A stretch of 22,257 bases of DNA from Pseudomonadota bacterium (GTDB taxonomy: Bacteria > Pseudomonadota > Gammaproteobacteria > Burkholderiales > Burkholderiaceae). Position numbers and translations under genes: made by a program. The DNA lies in NCBI GenBank assembly GCA_021783435.1, contig JAJXUC010000050.1, positions 1-22,257 of the forward strand. Direction: 5' to 3'. Shown here one piece after another: positions 7,441 to 16,813 of this stretch (the stretch's first letter is position 1; every line of letters starts with the position of its first letter). The notes below the pieces were generated by a model that had not been told where the DNA came from, made no database searches, and saw only the letters and a program-made list of their open reading frames with translations.

Positions 7441-8598
7441 CTAGATGGGCAGGCCCTGGGGTTTGTGCGCCCGTACCGCAGCCAGGAGTTGGCCGGTCAT
7501 ATCGGGTTGGCTGGCCAGGCGGTTGCACCAGGTGCGGGCATGACGGCGCAGCAGGGGCAGCGCGGTCACGAAGTCGGACCAAGCCGCGTCCAGGTCCAGC
7601 CCGCGGTTCCAGGCGGTCCACAACGGAATGATGGCGTCGCGCACTTCCGCTGCGGCGTCCGCCAGGTAAACATCGAAAAACGCTTCGAGTTTCTTGAGAT
7701 GGGCGCCATCGTGTTGCGGGTAGATGTGCCAGATCATCGGGCGTGCCGCCCACTGCGCGCGCACGAACGAATCTTCGCCCCGCACGATGCAGACGTCGGC
7801 CGCCCAGAGCAGTTCGTCGAAGCGTTCCTGCGGCATATAGGGCAGGGCGCACAGGGTCAGGCTGCCGCGCACCGTGGTCTGTCCGGTGAGCAGTTCCATG
7901 TGCAGCCAGTGGTTGACGGACTCCAGGATGGGGCCGGGGCAGATCCACAGCACGGTCGGCCGGTCGGCCGCGGCCAGCCCCTGCAGCCAGGTGTCGAGGT
8001 TGTCGCGCGCATAGCTGAACAAGACCACGGCGGTGGCATGCTCGGGCGGCGGGGGCAGGCCCAGCGACCGCAGGGCGATGCGCCGTGCCGCCGGCATGGC
8101 CTGCCAGGCATCGCGCCGCGCGAGCAGATCGGCCTCGCGGATCAAACCGCCCGTGGCCGGGGTGAAGCCGGGAAAGAAGAACAGCTTGTTGATGCCGCCG
8201 GGCTGGGGCGAGGGCTTGAGGTGGCTGCCTTCGACCCAGGGCTCGGCGCTGAGATGCTCGAGGTTGAACCAGACCAGGCGTTCGCTGCCGCGCTGCTGGA
8301 TGCGCTCCAGGAAGGCCGGCGCGAGCTTGCAGCCGAACAGCTCGACCACCACGTCGCCCGGGTCGAGCTGCAGCTGCCGGCCCCAGTTGAACACCTGCAC
8401 GCCGTCCACGCTTTGCTGGGCGAGGCGGGGGTTGATCTGCGGGCAAATGATGCGGAAGGTGTTCAAATCATCGACGAACAGCCGCACATTGCGGCCATGC
8501 TCGTGCGCGAGCTGACGCGCCAGCCGCCAGCCCACGCCGATGTCGCCGAAGTTGTCCACGACATGACAGAACAGATCCCAGGTTTCGCGATGATTCAT
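7441..8598 (-). CDS. earP: EF-P arginine rhamnosyltransferase
   Basis: 385 residues from the ATG at 8598. A TTG two codons further upstream is a weaker alternative. EarP is an inverting GT-B glycosyltransferase that moves rhamnose from dTDP-beta-L-rhamnose to Arg32 of EF-P. The N-terminal acceptor-side motif VVDNFGDIGVGWRLARQL (13-30) contains Asp15 and Asp19, the conserved catalytic region. The C-terminal donor-binding motif RGEDSFVRAQWA (273-284) is intact. Length is normal. Its target gene efp follows immediately. The first codons overlap the start of the divergent udgB gene by 9 bp. Confidence 0.96.
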   Translation of the reverse strand: MNHRETWDLFCHVVDNFGDIGVGWRLARQLAHEHGRNVRLFVDDLNTFRIICPQINPRLAQQSVDGVQVFNWGRQLQLDPGDVVVELFGCKLAPAFLERIQQRGSERLVWFNLEHLSAEPWVEGSHLKPSPQPGGINKLFFFPGFTPATGGLIREADLLARRDAWQAMPAARRIALRSLGLPPPPEHATAVVLFSYARDNLDTWLQGLAAADRPTVLWICPGPILESVNHWLHMELLTGQTTVRGSLTLCALPYMPQERFDELLWAADVCIVRGEDSFVRAQWAARPMIWHIYPQHDGAHLKKLEAFFDVYLADAAAEVRDAIIPLWTAWNRGLDLDAAWSDFVTALPLLRRHARTWCNRLASQPDMTGQLLAAVRAHKPQGLPI

Positions 8599-9306
8599 CA
8601 GCAAGGCGGCGCATGCGCCGGTAGTTCAGATGTTTACGACGGCCATTGTCGCCGTTGTTCGCGCCTTGCGGATTTTCGCGATGCCGTGCGCGAGCGCTAC
8701 CCGACCTATGCCTGTTTGCCGGTACCGTCGTTCGGGCCCTTGTCGGCGCCCCTGCTCGTCGTGGGGTTGGCGCCCGGCCTGCACGGCGCCAATGCGAGCA
8801 ACCGGCCGTTCACAGGCGATGGCGCGGGACCCCTGCTCTACGGCACCTTGAGCGCGCTGGGCCTGGCCCGGCGCGACCCGCCGGTGGCGGTCACGGATCC
8901 CCCGTCGGGCATCACCGCCGGCGATGGGCTGGAGCTGCTGGATTGCCGCATCTGCAACAGCGTGAAATGCCTGCCGCCCGGCAACAAGCCCCTGCCGGCC
9001 GAGGTGCGCGCCTGCAACGGCTTCGTGCGGGCCGAGCTGGCCGCCATGCCACGGCTCAAGGTCGTCGTCGCGCTGGGCACGGTCGCGCATGGCGCGGTTC
9101 TGACCGCGCTCAGACTGAAGCAGACCGCCGTTCCCTTCGCGCACGGGGCGCGGCATGGATTGGACGGTTTCACGCTGTTCGACAGCTACCACTGCAGCCG
9201 TTACAACCAGAACACCGGGCGTCTGACGGCGGCGATGTTTCACGCCGTATTCGCCCAAGCGGCGCGCGAGGCGGGCGTGGGCGGACCCGGCGCGGCAAAC
9301 CCATGA
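8590..9306 (+). CDS. Uracil-DNA glycosylase, family 5 (UdgB-like, Fe-S)
   Basis: 238 residues. It removes uracil, and in this family often also hypoxanthine or other deaminated bases, from DNA. The active-site motif [19 protein letters not shown] (59-77) and the C-terminal motif [15 protein letters not shown] (199-213) are those of family 5; family 4 enzymes have GEAPG and HPS-type motifs. Iron-sulfur ligand candidates are Cys20, Cys23, Cys119, Cys122 and Cys127. No other start codon exists between the ATG at 8590 and the first cysteine pair, so the overlap with earP is hard to avoid. The stop overlaps the uvrC start (ATGA), suggesting a repair operon. Confidence 0.88.
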   Translation: MIHQQGGACAGSSDVYDGHCRRCSRLADFRDAVRERYPTYACLPVPSFGPLSAPLLVVGLAPGLHGANASNRPFTGDGAGPLLYGTLSALGLARRDPPVAVTDPPSGITAGDGLELLDCRICNSVKCLPPGNKPLPAEVRACNGFVRAELAAMPRLKVVVALGTVAHGAVLTALRLKQTAVPFAHGARHGLDGFTLFDSYHCSRYNQNTGRLTAAMFHAVFAQAAREAGVGGPGAANP

Positions 9307-11303
9307 ACCCGCCCCCCGACACGCCGCCACCCGCGGCGCAGGAGCCGGATCCCGCGGACCCGCAAGCCCTGGCCAGGCAGGTGGCGGGCTTGCCGCATTT
9401 GCCGGGGGTGTACCGCTATTTCGCCGCCGACGGCACGTTGTTGTACGTAGGCAAGGCGCGCGACCTGCGCAAGCGCGTGTCCAGCTATTTCCAGAAGGAC
9501 CATGGCGGCACGCGCACGGGCCATATGGTCTCGCGCATCGCACGCCTGGAAACCACGGTCACGCGCTCGGAGGCGGAGGCGCTGCTGCTGGAAAACAACC
9601 TGATCAAGACGCAGCAGCCGCGCTACAACATCCTGTTCCGGGACGACAAGTCCTACCCTTACCTCAAGCTCACCACCGGGCACGCCTTCCCGCGCATGGT
9701 GTACTTCCGCGGCGCGGTGGACCGCAGGCACAGTTATTTCGGGCCCTATCCGAGCGCCTGGGCGGTGAAGGAAAGCATCGCCGTGCTGCAGAAGGTGTTC
9801 CAGTTGCGCACTTGCGAGGACAGCGTGTTCGCCAACCGCAGCCGGCCCTGCCTGCTGCACCAGATCCACCGCTGCTCGGCGCCTTGCGTCGGCCGCATCA
9901 CGCCCGCGGCCTACGCCGCCGACGTGGACGCCGCGGCCCGCTTCCTGCGCGGCGAGCACGACGGCGTGCTGAAGGACTTGCAAGCGCGCATGCAGGACCT
10001 GGCGGAGCACCTGCGCTTCGAGGAGGCCGCCGCGGTGCGCAACCAGATCGGGGCCCTGTCGCGCGTGCTGCACCAGCAAAGCATGGAGGTGGGGGGCGAC
10101 CAGGATGCCGACATCCTGGCGGTGGTCATGCAGGGCGGGCGCGCCTGCGTCAACCTGGCCATGGTGCGCGGCGGGCGCCACCTCGGCGACCGCGCCTACT
10201 TCCCGAGTCATGTGCAGTGGGCTGATGCGGTGGATGCCGGTGCGGCCGATGCGTTGCCCGAGACGCCGCAAGCCGCCACCGAATCGGGGCTGGCGCATGC
10301 GGAAGAGGGCGAGCCGGATGGGCCGCCAACAGCGCTGCCGCACGCCCAGCCCGCGCTGCAGGCCGTGCTCGACGCCTTCGTCGCGCAGCACTACGTGGAC
10401 CTGCCGCTGCCGCCCGTGCTGATCGCCAACGTGCCGGTCGATCCCGAACTCGTCGCCGCCCTGCAGGAGCACAGCGGACAGCGCTGCGCGGCCGTGCTGA
10501 ATCCGCGCGGCACGCGCCGGAGCTGGCTGGACATGGCGGTGCAGGGCGCGCAGATCGCGCTGGCGCGCCTGCTCGCCGAGGAGGGCGCGCAGCACCACCG
10601 CACCCGCGCGCTGGCCGCCGCGCTGGCGCTGGAGGTCGAGGACCTGGACGCCCTGCGCATCGAATGCTTCGACGTCAGTCATACCGCCGGGGAGGCCACG
10701 CAAGCTTCCTGCGTGGTGTTCCAGCACCATGCGATGCAGTCCGCGCAGTACCGGCGCTACCGCATCGATGGCATCACGCCCGGCGACGACTACGCCGCGA
10801 TGCGCCAGGTTCTGACCCGGCGCTATGCGAAGCTGGCCGAGGATGCCGACGCCCGCCTGCCCGATCTGGTCCTGATCGACGGCGGCCGCGGCCAGATCAC
10901 CGCGGCGCGCGAGGTGTTCGAGGAACTGGGCCTCGACATCGGCCGCCTGGTGGGCGTGGAAAAGGGCGAGGGCCGCAAGGTCGGCCTGGAGGAACTGGTG
11001 TTCGCCGACGGCCGCCCCAAGGTGGCGCTGCCGCCGGACAGCCCGGCCTTGCTGCTCGTGGCGCAGATCCGGGACGAGGCGCACCGCTTCGCCATCACCG
11101 GCATGCGCGCGCAGCGGGCACGCGCGCGTACCGGCGGCTCGAAACTGGAGGACATCCCCGGCATCGGCCCGAAACGCCGCGCCAATCTGCTGTCGCGCTT
11201 CGGCGGCGTGCGCGGCGTGGCCTCGGCCAGTGTGGAGGATCTGATGACGGTGGACGGCATTTCGCGCGACCTGGCCCAGGCCATTTATGCCGCGCTGCAT
11301 TGA
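9303..11303 (+). CDS. uvrC: UvrABC excinuclease subunit C
   Basis: 666 residues. UvrC makes both incisions in nucleotide excision repair. The GIY-YIG nuclease domain starts at about residue 30 (PGVY, then [14 protein letters not shown], with Glu97 in LLLENNLIK). A UVR helical domain ([16 protein letters not shown]) lies near 240-255. The C-terminal RNase H-like nuclease shows FDVSHTAGE and [11 protein letters not shown], and a helix-hairpin-helix pair ([14 protein letters not shown]) closes the protein. It is longer than the roughly 610 residues of the E. coli protein, because of a 25-30 residue Pro/Ala-rich N-terminus and an Ala/Pro/Glu-rich insertion around residues 310-345 between UVR and RNase H regions. 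The start ATG overlaps the udgB stop. Confidence 0.98.
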   Translation: MNPPPDTPPPAAQEPDPADPQALARQVAGLPHLPGVYRYFAADGTLLYVGKARDLRKRVSSYFQKDHGGTRTGHMVSRIARLETTVTRSEAEALLLENNLIKTQQPRYNILFRDDKSYPYLKLTTGHAFPRMVYFRGAVDRRHSYFGPYPSAWAVKESIAVLQKVFQLRTCEDSVFANRSRPCLLHQIHRCSAPCVGRITPAAYAADVDAAARFLRGEHDGVLKDLQARMQDLAEHLRFEEAAAVRNQIGALSRVLHQQSMEVGGDQDADILAVVMQGGRACVNLAMVRGGRHLGDRAYFPSHVQWADAVDAGAADALPETPQAATESGLAHAEEGEPDGPPTALPHAQPALQAVLDAFVAQHYVDLPLPPVLIANVPVDPELVAALQEHSGQRCAAVLNPRGTRRSWLDMAVQGAQIALARLLAEEGAQHHRTRALAAALALEVEDLDALRIECFDVSHTAGEATQASCVVFQHHAMQSAQYRRYRIDGITPGDDYAAMRQVLTRRYAKLAEDADARLPDLVLIDGGRGQITAAREVFEELGLDIGRLVGVEKGEGRKVGLEELVFADGRPKVALPPDSPALLLVAQIRDEAHRFAITGMRAQRARARTGGSKLEDIPGIGPKRRANLLSRFGGVRGVASASVEDLMTVDGISRDLAQAIYAALH

Positions 11304-11392
11304 CGCTCAGGCGTGGACTCGGCCCGGCCTGGACGGCTGCGCGGATGCGCGAACGCACACCATCGCGGTGCCGATGGAATAATGCAAGCACC

Positions 11393-11959
11393 ATGACAGT
11401 GCCGACCTTTCTGACTTGGCTGCGGGTGGCGGCGATTCCGCTCATTCTCGGCGTCTATCAAATCCCCGCGGCCTGGCTGTCCATCCCGGAGAAGAATCTG
11501 CTCGCCACGGCGCTGTTCGTGCTCAGCGCGATCACCGACTGGCTCGACGGCTGGCTCGCACGGCGCTGGAATCAGACCTCGGCCTTCGGTGCCTTCCTCG
11601 ACCCCGTGGCCGACAAACTCATGGTGTCCGCGGCGCTGCTGGTGCTGCTGGAGCTCTCGCGCATCGGCGCGCTGGTGGCGCTGATCATCATCGGCCGCGA
11701 AATCGCCATCTCCGCGTTGCGCGAATGGATGGCCCGCATCGGCCAGTCCGGCAAGGTGGCGGTGAACTGGCTCGGCAAGGTCAAGACGGCTACGCAGATG
11801 GTCGCCATTCCCTTTCTCTTGTTCGATGGCCGTCTGTTCGGCCTGCTGCCGACGGCCGTGTGGGGCAGTTGGTTGCTCGGCATCGCGGCTTTGCTCACGC
11901 TGTGGTCCATGCTGTATTACTTCAAGCTGGCACTGAGCGGCATCAACCTCTCCGAATGA
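11393..11959 (+). CDS. pgsA: CDP-diacylglycerol--glycerol-3-phosphate 3-phosphatidyltransferase
   Basis: 188 residues, integral membrane enzyme making phosphatidylglycerol phosphate, the committed step to phosphatidylglycerol and cardiolipin. The CDP-alcohol phosphotransferase signature D-x2-D-G-x2-A-R-x8-G-x3-D-x3-D is complete (DWLDGWLARR ... GAFLDPVAD, about residues 47-72). Several hydrophobic helices follow. The N-terminus MTVPTFLTWLRVAAIPL is typical of PgsA. The uvrC-pgsA order is widely conserved in proteobacteria. The stop overlaps the next gene's ATG. Confidence 0.95.
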   Translation: MTVPTFLTWLRVAAIPLILGVYQIPAAWLSIPEKNLLATALFVLSAITDWLDGWLARRWNQTSAFGAFLDPVADKLMVSAALLVLLELSRIGALVALIIIGREIAISALREWMARIGQSGKVAVNWLGKVKTATQMVAIPFLLFDGRLFGLLPTAVWGSWLLGIAALLTLWSMLYYFKLALSGINLSE

Positions 11960-12951
11960 GACCCGACAGCGCGCGGGCGCCCGAACCGCAGGCCGATGCG
12001 TCCGTGGCCGAGAGCTGGCGCAGTGTTCTGGCCCGCTTGGGCCTGCGCCTCATGCCCCTGCTGTTCGTGGTGATCTGGAGCACGGGATTCATCGTCGCGC
12101 GCTACGGCATGCCGTATGCGCCGCCGCTCAAATTCCTCTGCCTGCGCTATGGCGCATCCCTCATCCTGCTGCTGCTCGTGGCGTTCACCTTGCGCGTGCG
12201 CTGGCCGCAGTCGCGTGCGCAATGGCTGCATCTGGCCGTCGTCGGCGTGCTGATGCAGGCGGGCTATCTCGGCGGCGTGTGGGCCGCCGTCAAGCAGGGC
12301 ATCGGCGCCGGCACCGTGGCACTGATCGTCGGACTGCAGCCCTTGCTCACCGCGGTGCTGGTGTCGCTGGCCGGCCACAAGGTGAAGGCGGCGCAATGGC
12401 TGGGGCTCGGCCTGGGCTTTCTCGGGCTCGGGCTGGTGGTGGCGCGGCAGCTCGAACAGGGCACGCTGTCCGGCGCCAATCTCGCGCTGGCGCTGTTCGC
12501 GCTGCTGTGCATCACCGGCGGAACCTTGTGGCAAAAACGCTACGTCGTCACCACCCCGGTGTGGACGGCGGCCGCCGTGCAGATCGGGGCGGCTTTGCTG
12601 GTCAGTCTGCCGATCGCCTTATGGGAGACGGAGCCCGTGGTGTTCAATACCCAGCTCGTCGGTGCGCTGGCCTGGTCGGTCCTGGCCATCACCCTGGGGG
12701 CCAGCTCGCTGCTCTATCTGCTGATCCAGCGTGGCGCGGCGGTACAAGTCACCAGCCTGATCTACTGGGTTCCACCCGTCACCGCGCTGATGGGCTGGTG
12801 GCTGTTCGATGAACGGATCGGTCCGGGCACGTGGGCGGGCATGGCCTTGGTGGCCGCGGGCGTGCTGACGGTGACCCGATCCGGGCGAAGCAGTCAGTCG
12901 CAGCAGAGGCAGCGGACACGCGGCGTAGACACACGAGATCCACACCCATAA
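11956..12951 (+). CDS. EamA/DMT-superfamily permease
   Basis: 331 residues with about ten membrane segments in two EamA repeats. The first begins at about residue 33 (LLFVVIWSTGFIVARYGM) and the second at about 175. Drug/metabolite transporters of this type export small metabolites or amino acids. The substrate cannot be told from sequence. The first 30 residues and the last 25 (a Gln/Arg-rich tail) are hydrophilic. The start ATG overlaps the pgsA stop (ATGA), so it is cotranscribed with the repair and lipid genes, which says little about its role. Confidence 0.85.
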   Translation: MRPDSARAPEPQADASVAESWRSVLARLGLRLMPLLFVVIWSTGFIVARYGMPYAPPLKFLCLRYGASLILLLLVAFTLRVRWPQSRAQWLHLAVVGVLMQAGYLGGVWAAVKQGIGAGTVALIVGLQPLLTAVLVSLAGHKVKAAQWLGLGLGFLGLGLVVARQLEQGTLSGANLALALFALLCITGGTLWQKRYVVTTPVWTAAAVQIGAALLVSLPIALWETEPVVFNTQLVGALAWSVLAITLGASSLLYLLIQRGAAVQVTSLIYWVPPVTALMGWWLFDERIGPGTWAGMALVAAGVLTVTRSGRSSQSQQRQRTRGVDTRDPHP

Positions 12952-12967
12952 ATCAGGAGACGAACCC

Positions 12968-14071
12968 ATGCAAACCCTACAGAAAAGACCCTGGCGCGTC
13001 GCGGTGATCCCGGGCGACGGCATCGGCCAGGAGGTTGTCCCGGAAGGCCTGCGCGTGGTCGAGGCCGCGGCGACGCGCTTCGACATCGCCCTGCAAATCG
13101 AGCATTTCGATTTTGCCTCCTGCGACTACTACCTGCGCCATGGCAGCATGCTGCCGGAGGACTGGAAGGAGCGGCTCGACGGGTTCGACGCCATCTTTTT
13201 CGGCGCCGTGGGCTGGCCCGAGAAGGTGCCCGATCACATCTCGCTGTGGGGTTCGCTGCTGCAGTTCCGGCGCGAGTTCGACCAGTACGTCAACCTGCGC
13301 CCGGCCCGCCTCATGCCCGGGCTGCGCTCGCCGCTGGCCGGCTTACAGCCGGGGGACATCGACCTTCTCATCGTGCGCGAGAACACCGAAGGCGAGTATT
13401 CGAATGCCGGTGGAAGGCTGTTTGCAGGCACGCCGCGCGAAATGGCCATGCAGGAAACCGTGATGACCCGCGTCGGCGTGGACCGCGTGCTGCATCACGC
13501 CTTCCATCAAGCCGCGCGCCGGCCGCGCAAGTTGCTGACCTCCGCCACCAAGTCGAACGGCATCTCCATCACCATGCCCTACTGGGACGAGCGCGTGCGC
13601 GCCGTCGCGGCCGAGCACCCGCAGGTGCGCTGGAACCAGTTCCACATCGACGCGCTGTGCGCCCGCCTGGTGCAGCGCCCGCAGGAATTCGACGTCATCG
13701 TCGGCAGCAATTTGTTCGGCGACATCCTGAGCGACCTGGCGCCCGCGCTGTGCGGCACGCTGGGCATCGCGCCGTCCGCCAACATCAACCCCGAGCGCCT
13801 GCATCCCTCGCTGTTCGAGCCGGTGCACGGGTCGGCGCCGGATATCGCCGGGCGCGGCCTGGCCAACCCGATCGGGCAGATCTGGAGCGCCGCGCTGATG
13901 TTCGATTTCCTCGGCCACCCGAAGGCGCACGATGCCATCGTGCACGCCATCGAGGCCGCGCTCGTCCCACGCAGCGGAGCCCCGCGCACGCCCGATCTGG
14001 GCGGCACGGCCAGCACCCAGGACATGGGCCGCGCCTTGGCTGGGGCCGTGATTGCAGCTAACCTTGATTGA
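12968..14071 (+). CDS. Tartrate dehydrogenase / D-malate dehydrogenase (decarboxylating)
   Basis: 367 residues, beta-decarboxylating dehydrogenase family (isopropylmalate/isocitrate dehydrogenase fold), NAD-dependent. Substrate motifs fit the TtuC/DmlA subgroup: RENTEGEYSNAGGR (137-150), TSATKSNGIS with Lys195, IDALCARLV with Asp228, GSNLFGDILSDLAPA with Asp252 and Asp256, and EPVHGSAPDIAGRGLANPIG. The metal and hydroxyacid ligands (Lys195, Asp228, Asp252, Asp256) are all present. LeuB-type enzymes differ in the ENTEGEYS segment. A strong ribosome binding site, AGGAGA at 12955-12960, fixes the start. The gene is 16 bp behind the permease and may share its transcript. Tartrate versus D-malate preference cannot be decided here. 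Confidence 0.88.
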   Translation: MQTLQKRPWRVAVIPGDGIGQEVVPEGLRVVEAAATRFDIALQIEHFDFASCDYYLRHGSMLPEDWKERLDGFDAIFFGAVGWPEKVPDHISLWGSLLQFRREFDQYVNLRPARLMPGLRSPLAGLQPGDIDLLIVRENTEGEYSNAGGRLFAGTPREMAMQETVMTRVGVDRVLHHAFHQAARRPRKLLTSATKSNGISITMPYWDERVRAVAAEHPQVRWNQFHIDALCARLVQRPQEFDVIVGSNLFGDILSDLAPALCGTLGIAPSANINPERLHPSLFEPVHGSAPDIAGRGLANPIGQIWSAALMFDFLGHPKAHDAIVHAIEAALVPRSGAPRTPDLGGTASTQDMGRALAGAVIAANLD

Positions 14072-14253
14072 CATGGCATGGGCGCATCGTTCTAATGGCA
14101 TCCAGCCGCTGCCCGTAAGATCTGGGCGGTTGCAAATCCAGCAGTACACCCATCAGCAGGCGCACTTGTGTGCATCTGACACTTGCGAGCTGGCCTGAGC
14201 CATTCGGCAAGCCGGCATTTCCTTCTTTGCATGATCCTCTCCAGGGGGCTAGA

Positions 14254-14526
14254 GTGAATAAAACAGAATTGATCGAGCACATCGCCAAGAAGTCCGACAT
14301 CTCCAAAGCGGCCGCTGCGCGCGCTCTGGATTCGATGATCGAGGGCGTCAAGGTCACCCTGAAGAAGGGCGGGACCGTCACCCTCATCGGTTTCGGCACC
14401 TTCGCCGTTACCAAGCGTCCGGCCCGCACCGGACGCAATCCCCGCACCGGCGCGTCGATCAAGATCAAGGCGGCCAAAGTGCCCAAGTTCCGTCCCGGCA
14501 AGGGCTTGAAAGACGCTTTGAACTAA
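14254..14526 (+). CDS. hupB: DNA-binding protein HU (GTG start)
   Basis: 90 residues, exactly HU length. HU bends and compacts DNA. The start is GTG at 14254, preceded by the strong site AGGGGG at 14242-14247. It gives the standard N-terminus (M)[20 protein letters not shown]. The DNA-binding arm signature [18 protein letters not shown] and the C-terminus [15 protein letters not shown] are intact. An in-frame ATG at 14170 would add 28 residues unlike any HU and is rejected. A short inverted repeat, GACGCT (14512-14517) with AGCGTC (14526-14531), straddles the stop codon but has no T-run. tRNA-Val and ppiD follow. Confidence 0.97.
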   Translation: MNKTELIEHIAKKSDISKAAAARALDSMIEGVKVTLKKGGTVTLIGFGTFAVTKRPARTGRNPRTGASIKIKAAKVPKFRPGKGLKDALN

Positions 14527-14559
14527 GCGTCCGAAGCGCGGCATTCAGAATAGGTTTGC

Positions 14560-14635
14560 GGGTGCTTAGCTCAGTTGGTAGAGCGGCGCCCTTACAAGGC
14601 GTAGGTCGGGGGTTCGAACCCCTCAGCACCCACCA
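14560..14635 (+). tRNA. tRNA-Val, anticodon TAC
   Basis: The cloverleaf is complete: acceptor GGGTGCT pairs with AGCACCC, D-arm GCTC/GAGC, anticodon stem GCGCC/GGCGT, T-arm with GGTTCGAACCC core, and an encoded CCA at 14633-14635. The anticodon TAC at 14593-14595 reads GUA valine codons. It lies between hupB and ppiD on the same strand. Confidence 0.97.
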
Positions 14636-14749
14636 GTTGCATGCCCAGGCACGAAGCCCGTGGCATGGTGCTCTCAAGAAAACGTCGGCCCATCCCCGAG
14701 TTTTCTTGACTCTCGCGGGGGCAGGGTGGTGAGCCGCCCTGGGGCGTTC

Positions 14750-14787
14750 AAAGGCGAACGGTTATGCTGTTCGCCTTTTGTTTTTTT
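14750..14787 (+). terminator. Intrinsic terminator after tRNA-Val
   Basis: A 10-bp stem, AAAGGCGAAC (14750-14759) with GTTCGCCTTT (14769-14778), has a 9-nt loop and is followed by a T-rich tract ending in seven T at 14781-14787. It ends the hupB / tRNA-Val transcript. The ppiD start lies 50 bp downstream, so ppiD needs its own promoter or readthrough. Confidence 0.88.
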
Positions 14788-14836
14788 CGGTATTGTTTCT
14801 TCATCCGCGATGTGATCGCACACGACGAGCCCCTCC

Positions 14837-16771
14837 ATGTTTGATTTCGTCCGCAAGCACACCAAGCTCTTGCAGGTCCTCCTGTTCCTGCTGATCTTCC
14901 CGTCCTTCGTGCTGTTCGGCATCCAGGGCTATGACCACTTCAGCGGCAACGGCGGCTTGGCGGCCAAGGTCGACGGCGTCCCCATCAGCATGCAGCAGCT
15001 CGACGAGGCCCAGCGCAACGAAGTGGCCCGCATGCAGCAGATCCTGGGTCCCGCCGCCGACATCAAGTCCCTGGACACGCCGCAGGCCAAGATGCGCACG
15101 CTCGACGGGCTGATTCGCCAGACACTTTTGCAGGTGGCCGTGCGCAAGCAACACCTGATGGTGAGCGACGGCCAAGTGCAACAGGCCATTCTGCAGATTC
15201 CGCAGATCGCCGCGTTGCGCAAGCCCGACGGCAGCTTCGACGTGCAGGCCTACCGCCAGCTCATCGCCGCGCAAGGCATGACCACCGCCCAGTTCGAGGC
15301 GCAAGTGCGCGAGCAGCTGCTGCTGCAGCAGGCGATGAACGGCATCGGCGAACCCGTGATCGAGAGCAAGGCCATCGCGGGCCAGCTCTACGCCTGGCAG
15401 AACCAGAAGCGCCAGATTCGTATGGCGCTCTATCAGGCCAAGGATTTTGCCTCGCAGGTGCAGCCCACGCCGGCCCAGGTCGAAGCGTTCTACAAGGACA
15501 ACGCCAAGCTGTTCCAGGTTCCGCAGCAAGCCGACATCCAGTACGTGGTGCTGGACATGAATGCCGTGCGCAAAGACATCACCGTCACCCCAGCGCAGGC
15601 CAAGGCCTATTACACCCAGCACATCGCGCAGTTCAGTTCACCCGAGGAGCGCAAGGCCAGCCATATCCTGATCGCGCTGCCCCCGCAACCCACGCCGGCC
15701 CAGGAACAGGCCGCCAAGGCCAAGGCCGAGGCCATCCTCGCCGAAGTGCGCAAGGATCCGGCGCAGTTCGCCGCCATCGCCAAGCGAGAATCGCAGGATC
15801 CAGGCTCGGCACCCCAGGGCGGCGACCTCGGCTATTTCACGCGCAGCGGCATGGTCAAACCGTTCGCCGATGCGGTGTTCGCCATGAAGAAGGTCGGCGA
15901 GATCGTCGGCCCCGTGCGGTCGCAGTACGGCTACCACATCATCGAACTCACCGGCATCAAGCCCGCGGATCAAAAGCCTTTCGCACAGGTCGAAGGCGAG
16001 ATCCAGGCGCAGTTGCAGAACCGGGAGGCGCAGAAGCGCTTTCCCGAGCTGTCCGACAAGTTCAGCAGCATGGTCTACGAAGACAGCCGCAGTTTCGACC
16101 AGGTGGCTGCCAAGCTCCATCTCAAGGTTGAAACGGCCCAGAACGTGACCCCCACGCCCGACACCTCGCGCAACCCCAAGCTCGATCCGCTCGCCAGCGC
16201 GCGCTTTCTCCAGGCGCTGTTCAGCGACAACAGCATCCGCGATAGGCGCAACATCCCCGCTGTGGAGATTGCTCCCAACGTGATGGCTTCAGGCCGCATC
16301 GTCAGCTATCAGGCCGCGCGTACCTTGCCCTTCGCGCAGACTCAGGACAAGGCCCGTGAACTGCTGGTGCAGCAACAGGCTGCAGCCCTCGCCGTCAAGG
16401 CCGGCGAAGATGCGCTTCAAGCCGCGCGCCAGGGCAAGGTGCAGCCGGCATGGGGAGCGCCGGTCGAGGTGAGCCAGACCCAGGCCGCACAAACCAGCGG
16501 CGTTCCGGTCGCCGTGGTGAATGCGGCCTTTCACCTGTCCACCGACAAGCTGCCCGCGCTGACCGGCGTGGCTCTACCCGGCCAGGGCTATGCCGTCGTC
16601 TCGCTCGACAGCGTCACCAGCGGTCGCCCCGACCCCGAGCAACTGCGCGCCCAGCAGGGCACGATGAACCAGTTGCTGTCCCAGGCCGTGACCGATGCCT
16701 ATATCGACGCCCTGAAAAAGCGCTACGGCGTCGAGGTTCTCTACAAGCTCCCGGCGCAGGCCAACTCCTGA
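14837..16771 (+). CDS. ppiD: Periplasmic folding chaperone PpiD (parvulin-like prolyl isomerase)
   Basis: 644 residues. PpiD is anchored in the inner membrane near the Sec translocon and helps newly exported proteins fold. A single N-terminal membrane helix (about 12-31, LQVLLFLLIFPSFVLFGIQG) follows a basic start. A SurA-like N-terminal chaperone region spans about 40-200. One parvulin domain lies at about 271-373 (KASHILIAL, GGDLGYFTRSGMV, QYGYHIIELTG). The C-terminal region (about 380-644) is chaperone-like. Length fits the family. Position behind hupB is the classical arrangement in proteobacteria, here with a tRNA between them. Confidence 0.93.
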   Translation: MFDFVRKHTKLLQVLLFLLIFPSFVLFGIQGYDHFSGNGGLAAKVDGVPISMQQLDEAQRNEVARMQQILGPAADIKSLDTPQAKMRTLDGLIRQTLLQVAVRKQHLMVSDGQVQQAILQIPQIAALRKPDGSFDVQAYRQLIAAQGMTTAQFEAQVREQLLLQQAMNGIGEPVIESKAIAGQLYAWQNQKRQIRMALYQAKDFASQVQPTPAQVEAFYKDNAKLFQVPQQADIQYVVLDMNAVRKDITVTPAQAKAYYTQHIAQFSSPEERKASHILIALPPQPTPAQEQAAKAKAEAILAEVRKDPAQFAAIAKRESQDPGSAPQGGDLGYFTRSGMVKPFADAVFAMKKVGEIVGPVRSQYGYHIIELTGIKPADQKPFAQVEGEIQAQLQNREAQKRFPELSDKFSSMVYEDSRSFDQVAAKLHLKVETAQNVTPTPDTSRNPKLDPLASARFLQALFSDNSIRDRRNIPAVEIAPNVMASGRIVSYQAARTLPFAQTQDKARELLVQQQAAALAVKAGEDALQAARQGKVQPAWGAPVEVSQTQAAQTSGVPVAVVNAAFHLSTDKLPALTGVALPGQGYAVVSLDSVTSGRPDPEQLRAQQGTMNQLLSQAVTDAYIDALKKRYGVEVLYKLPAQANS

Positions 16772-16783
16772 GCAGCCCACAGG

Positions 16784-16813
16784 ATGCGGGATGACGCGCG
16801 CGTCATCCCGCAT
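16784..16813. repeat. Perfect 30-bp palindrome between ppiD and tRNA-His
   Basis: ATGCGGGATGACGCG (16784-16798) is followed directly by its exact reverse complement (16799-16813). There is no T-run on either side, so a standard rho-independent terminator is not obvious. It may still terminate ppiD transcription as a hairpin, or serve as a protein-binding site for the tRNA-His promoter, whose -10 begins at its last base. Confidence 0.8.

Noticed and set aside
9240..11300. Long minus-strand open frame opposite uvrC
   Set aside because: uvrC is certain on the plus strand and the antisense product has no recognisable domain.
14170..14253. N-terminal extension of HU from an upstream ATG
   Set aside because: HU is 90 residues from the GTG at 14254, which has a strong ribosome binding site; the extra residues match no HU.
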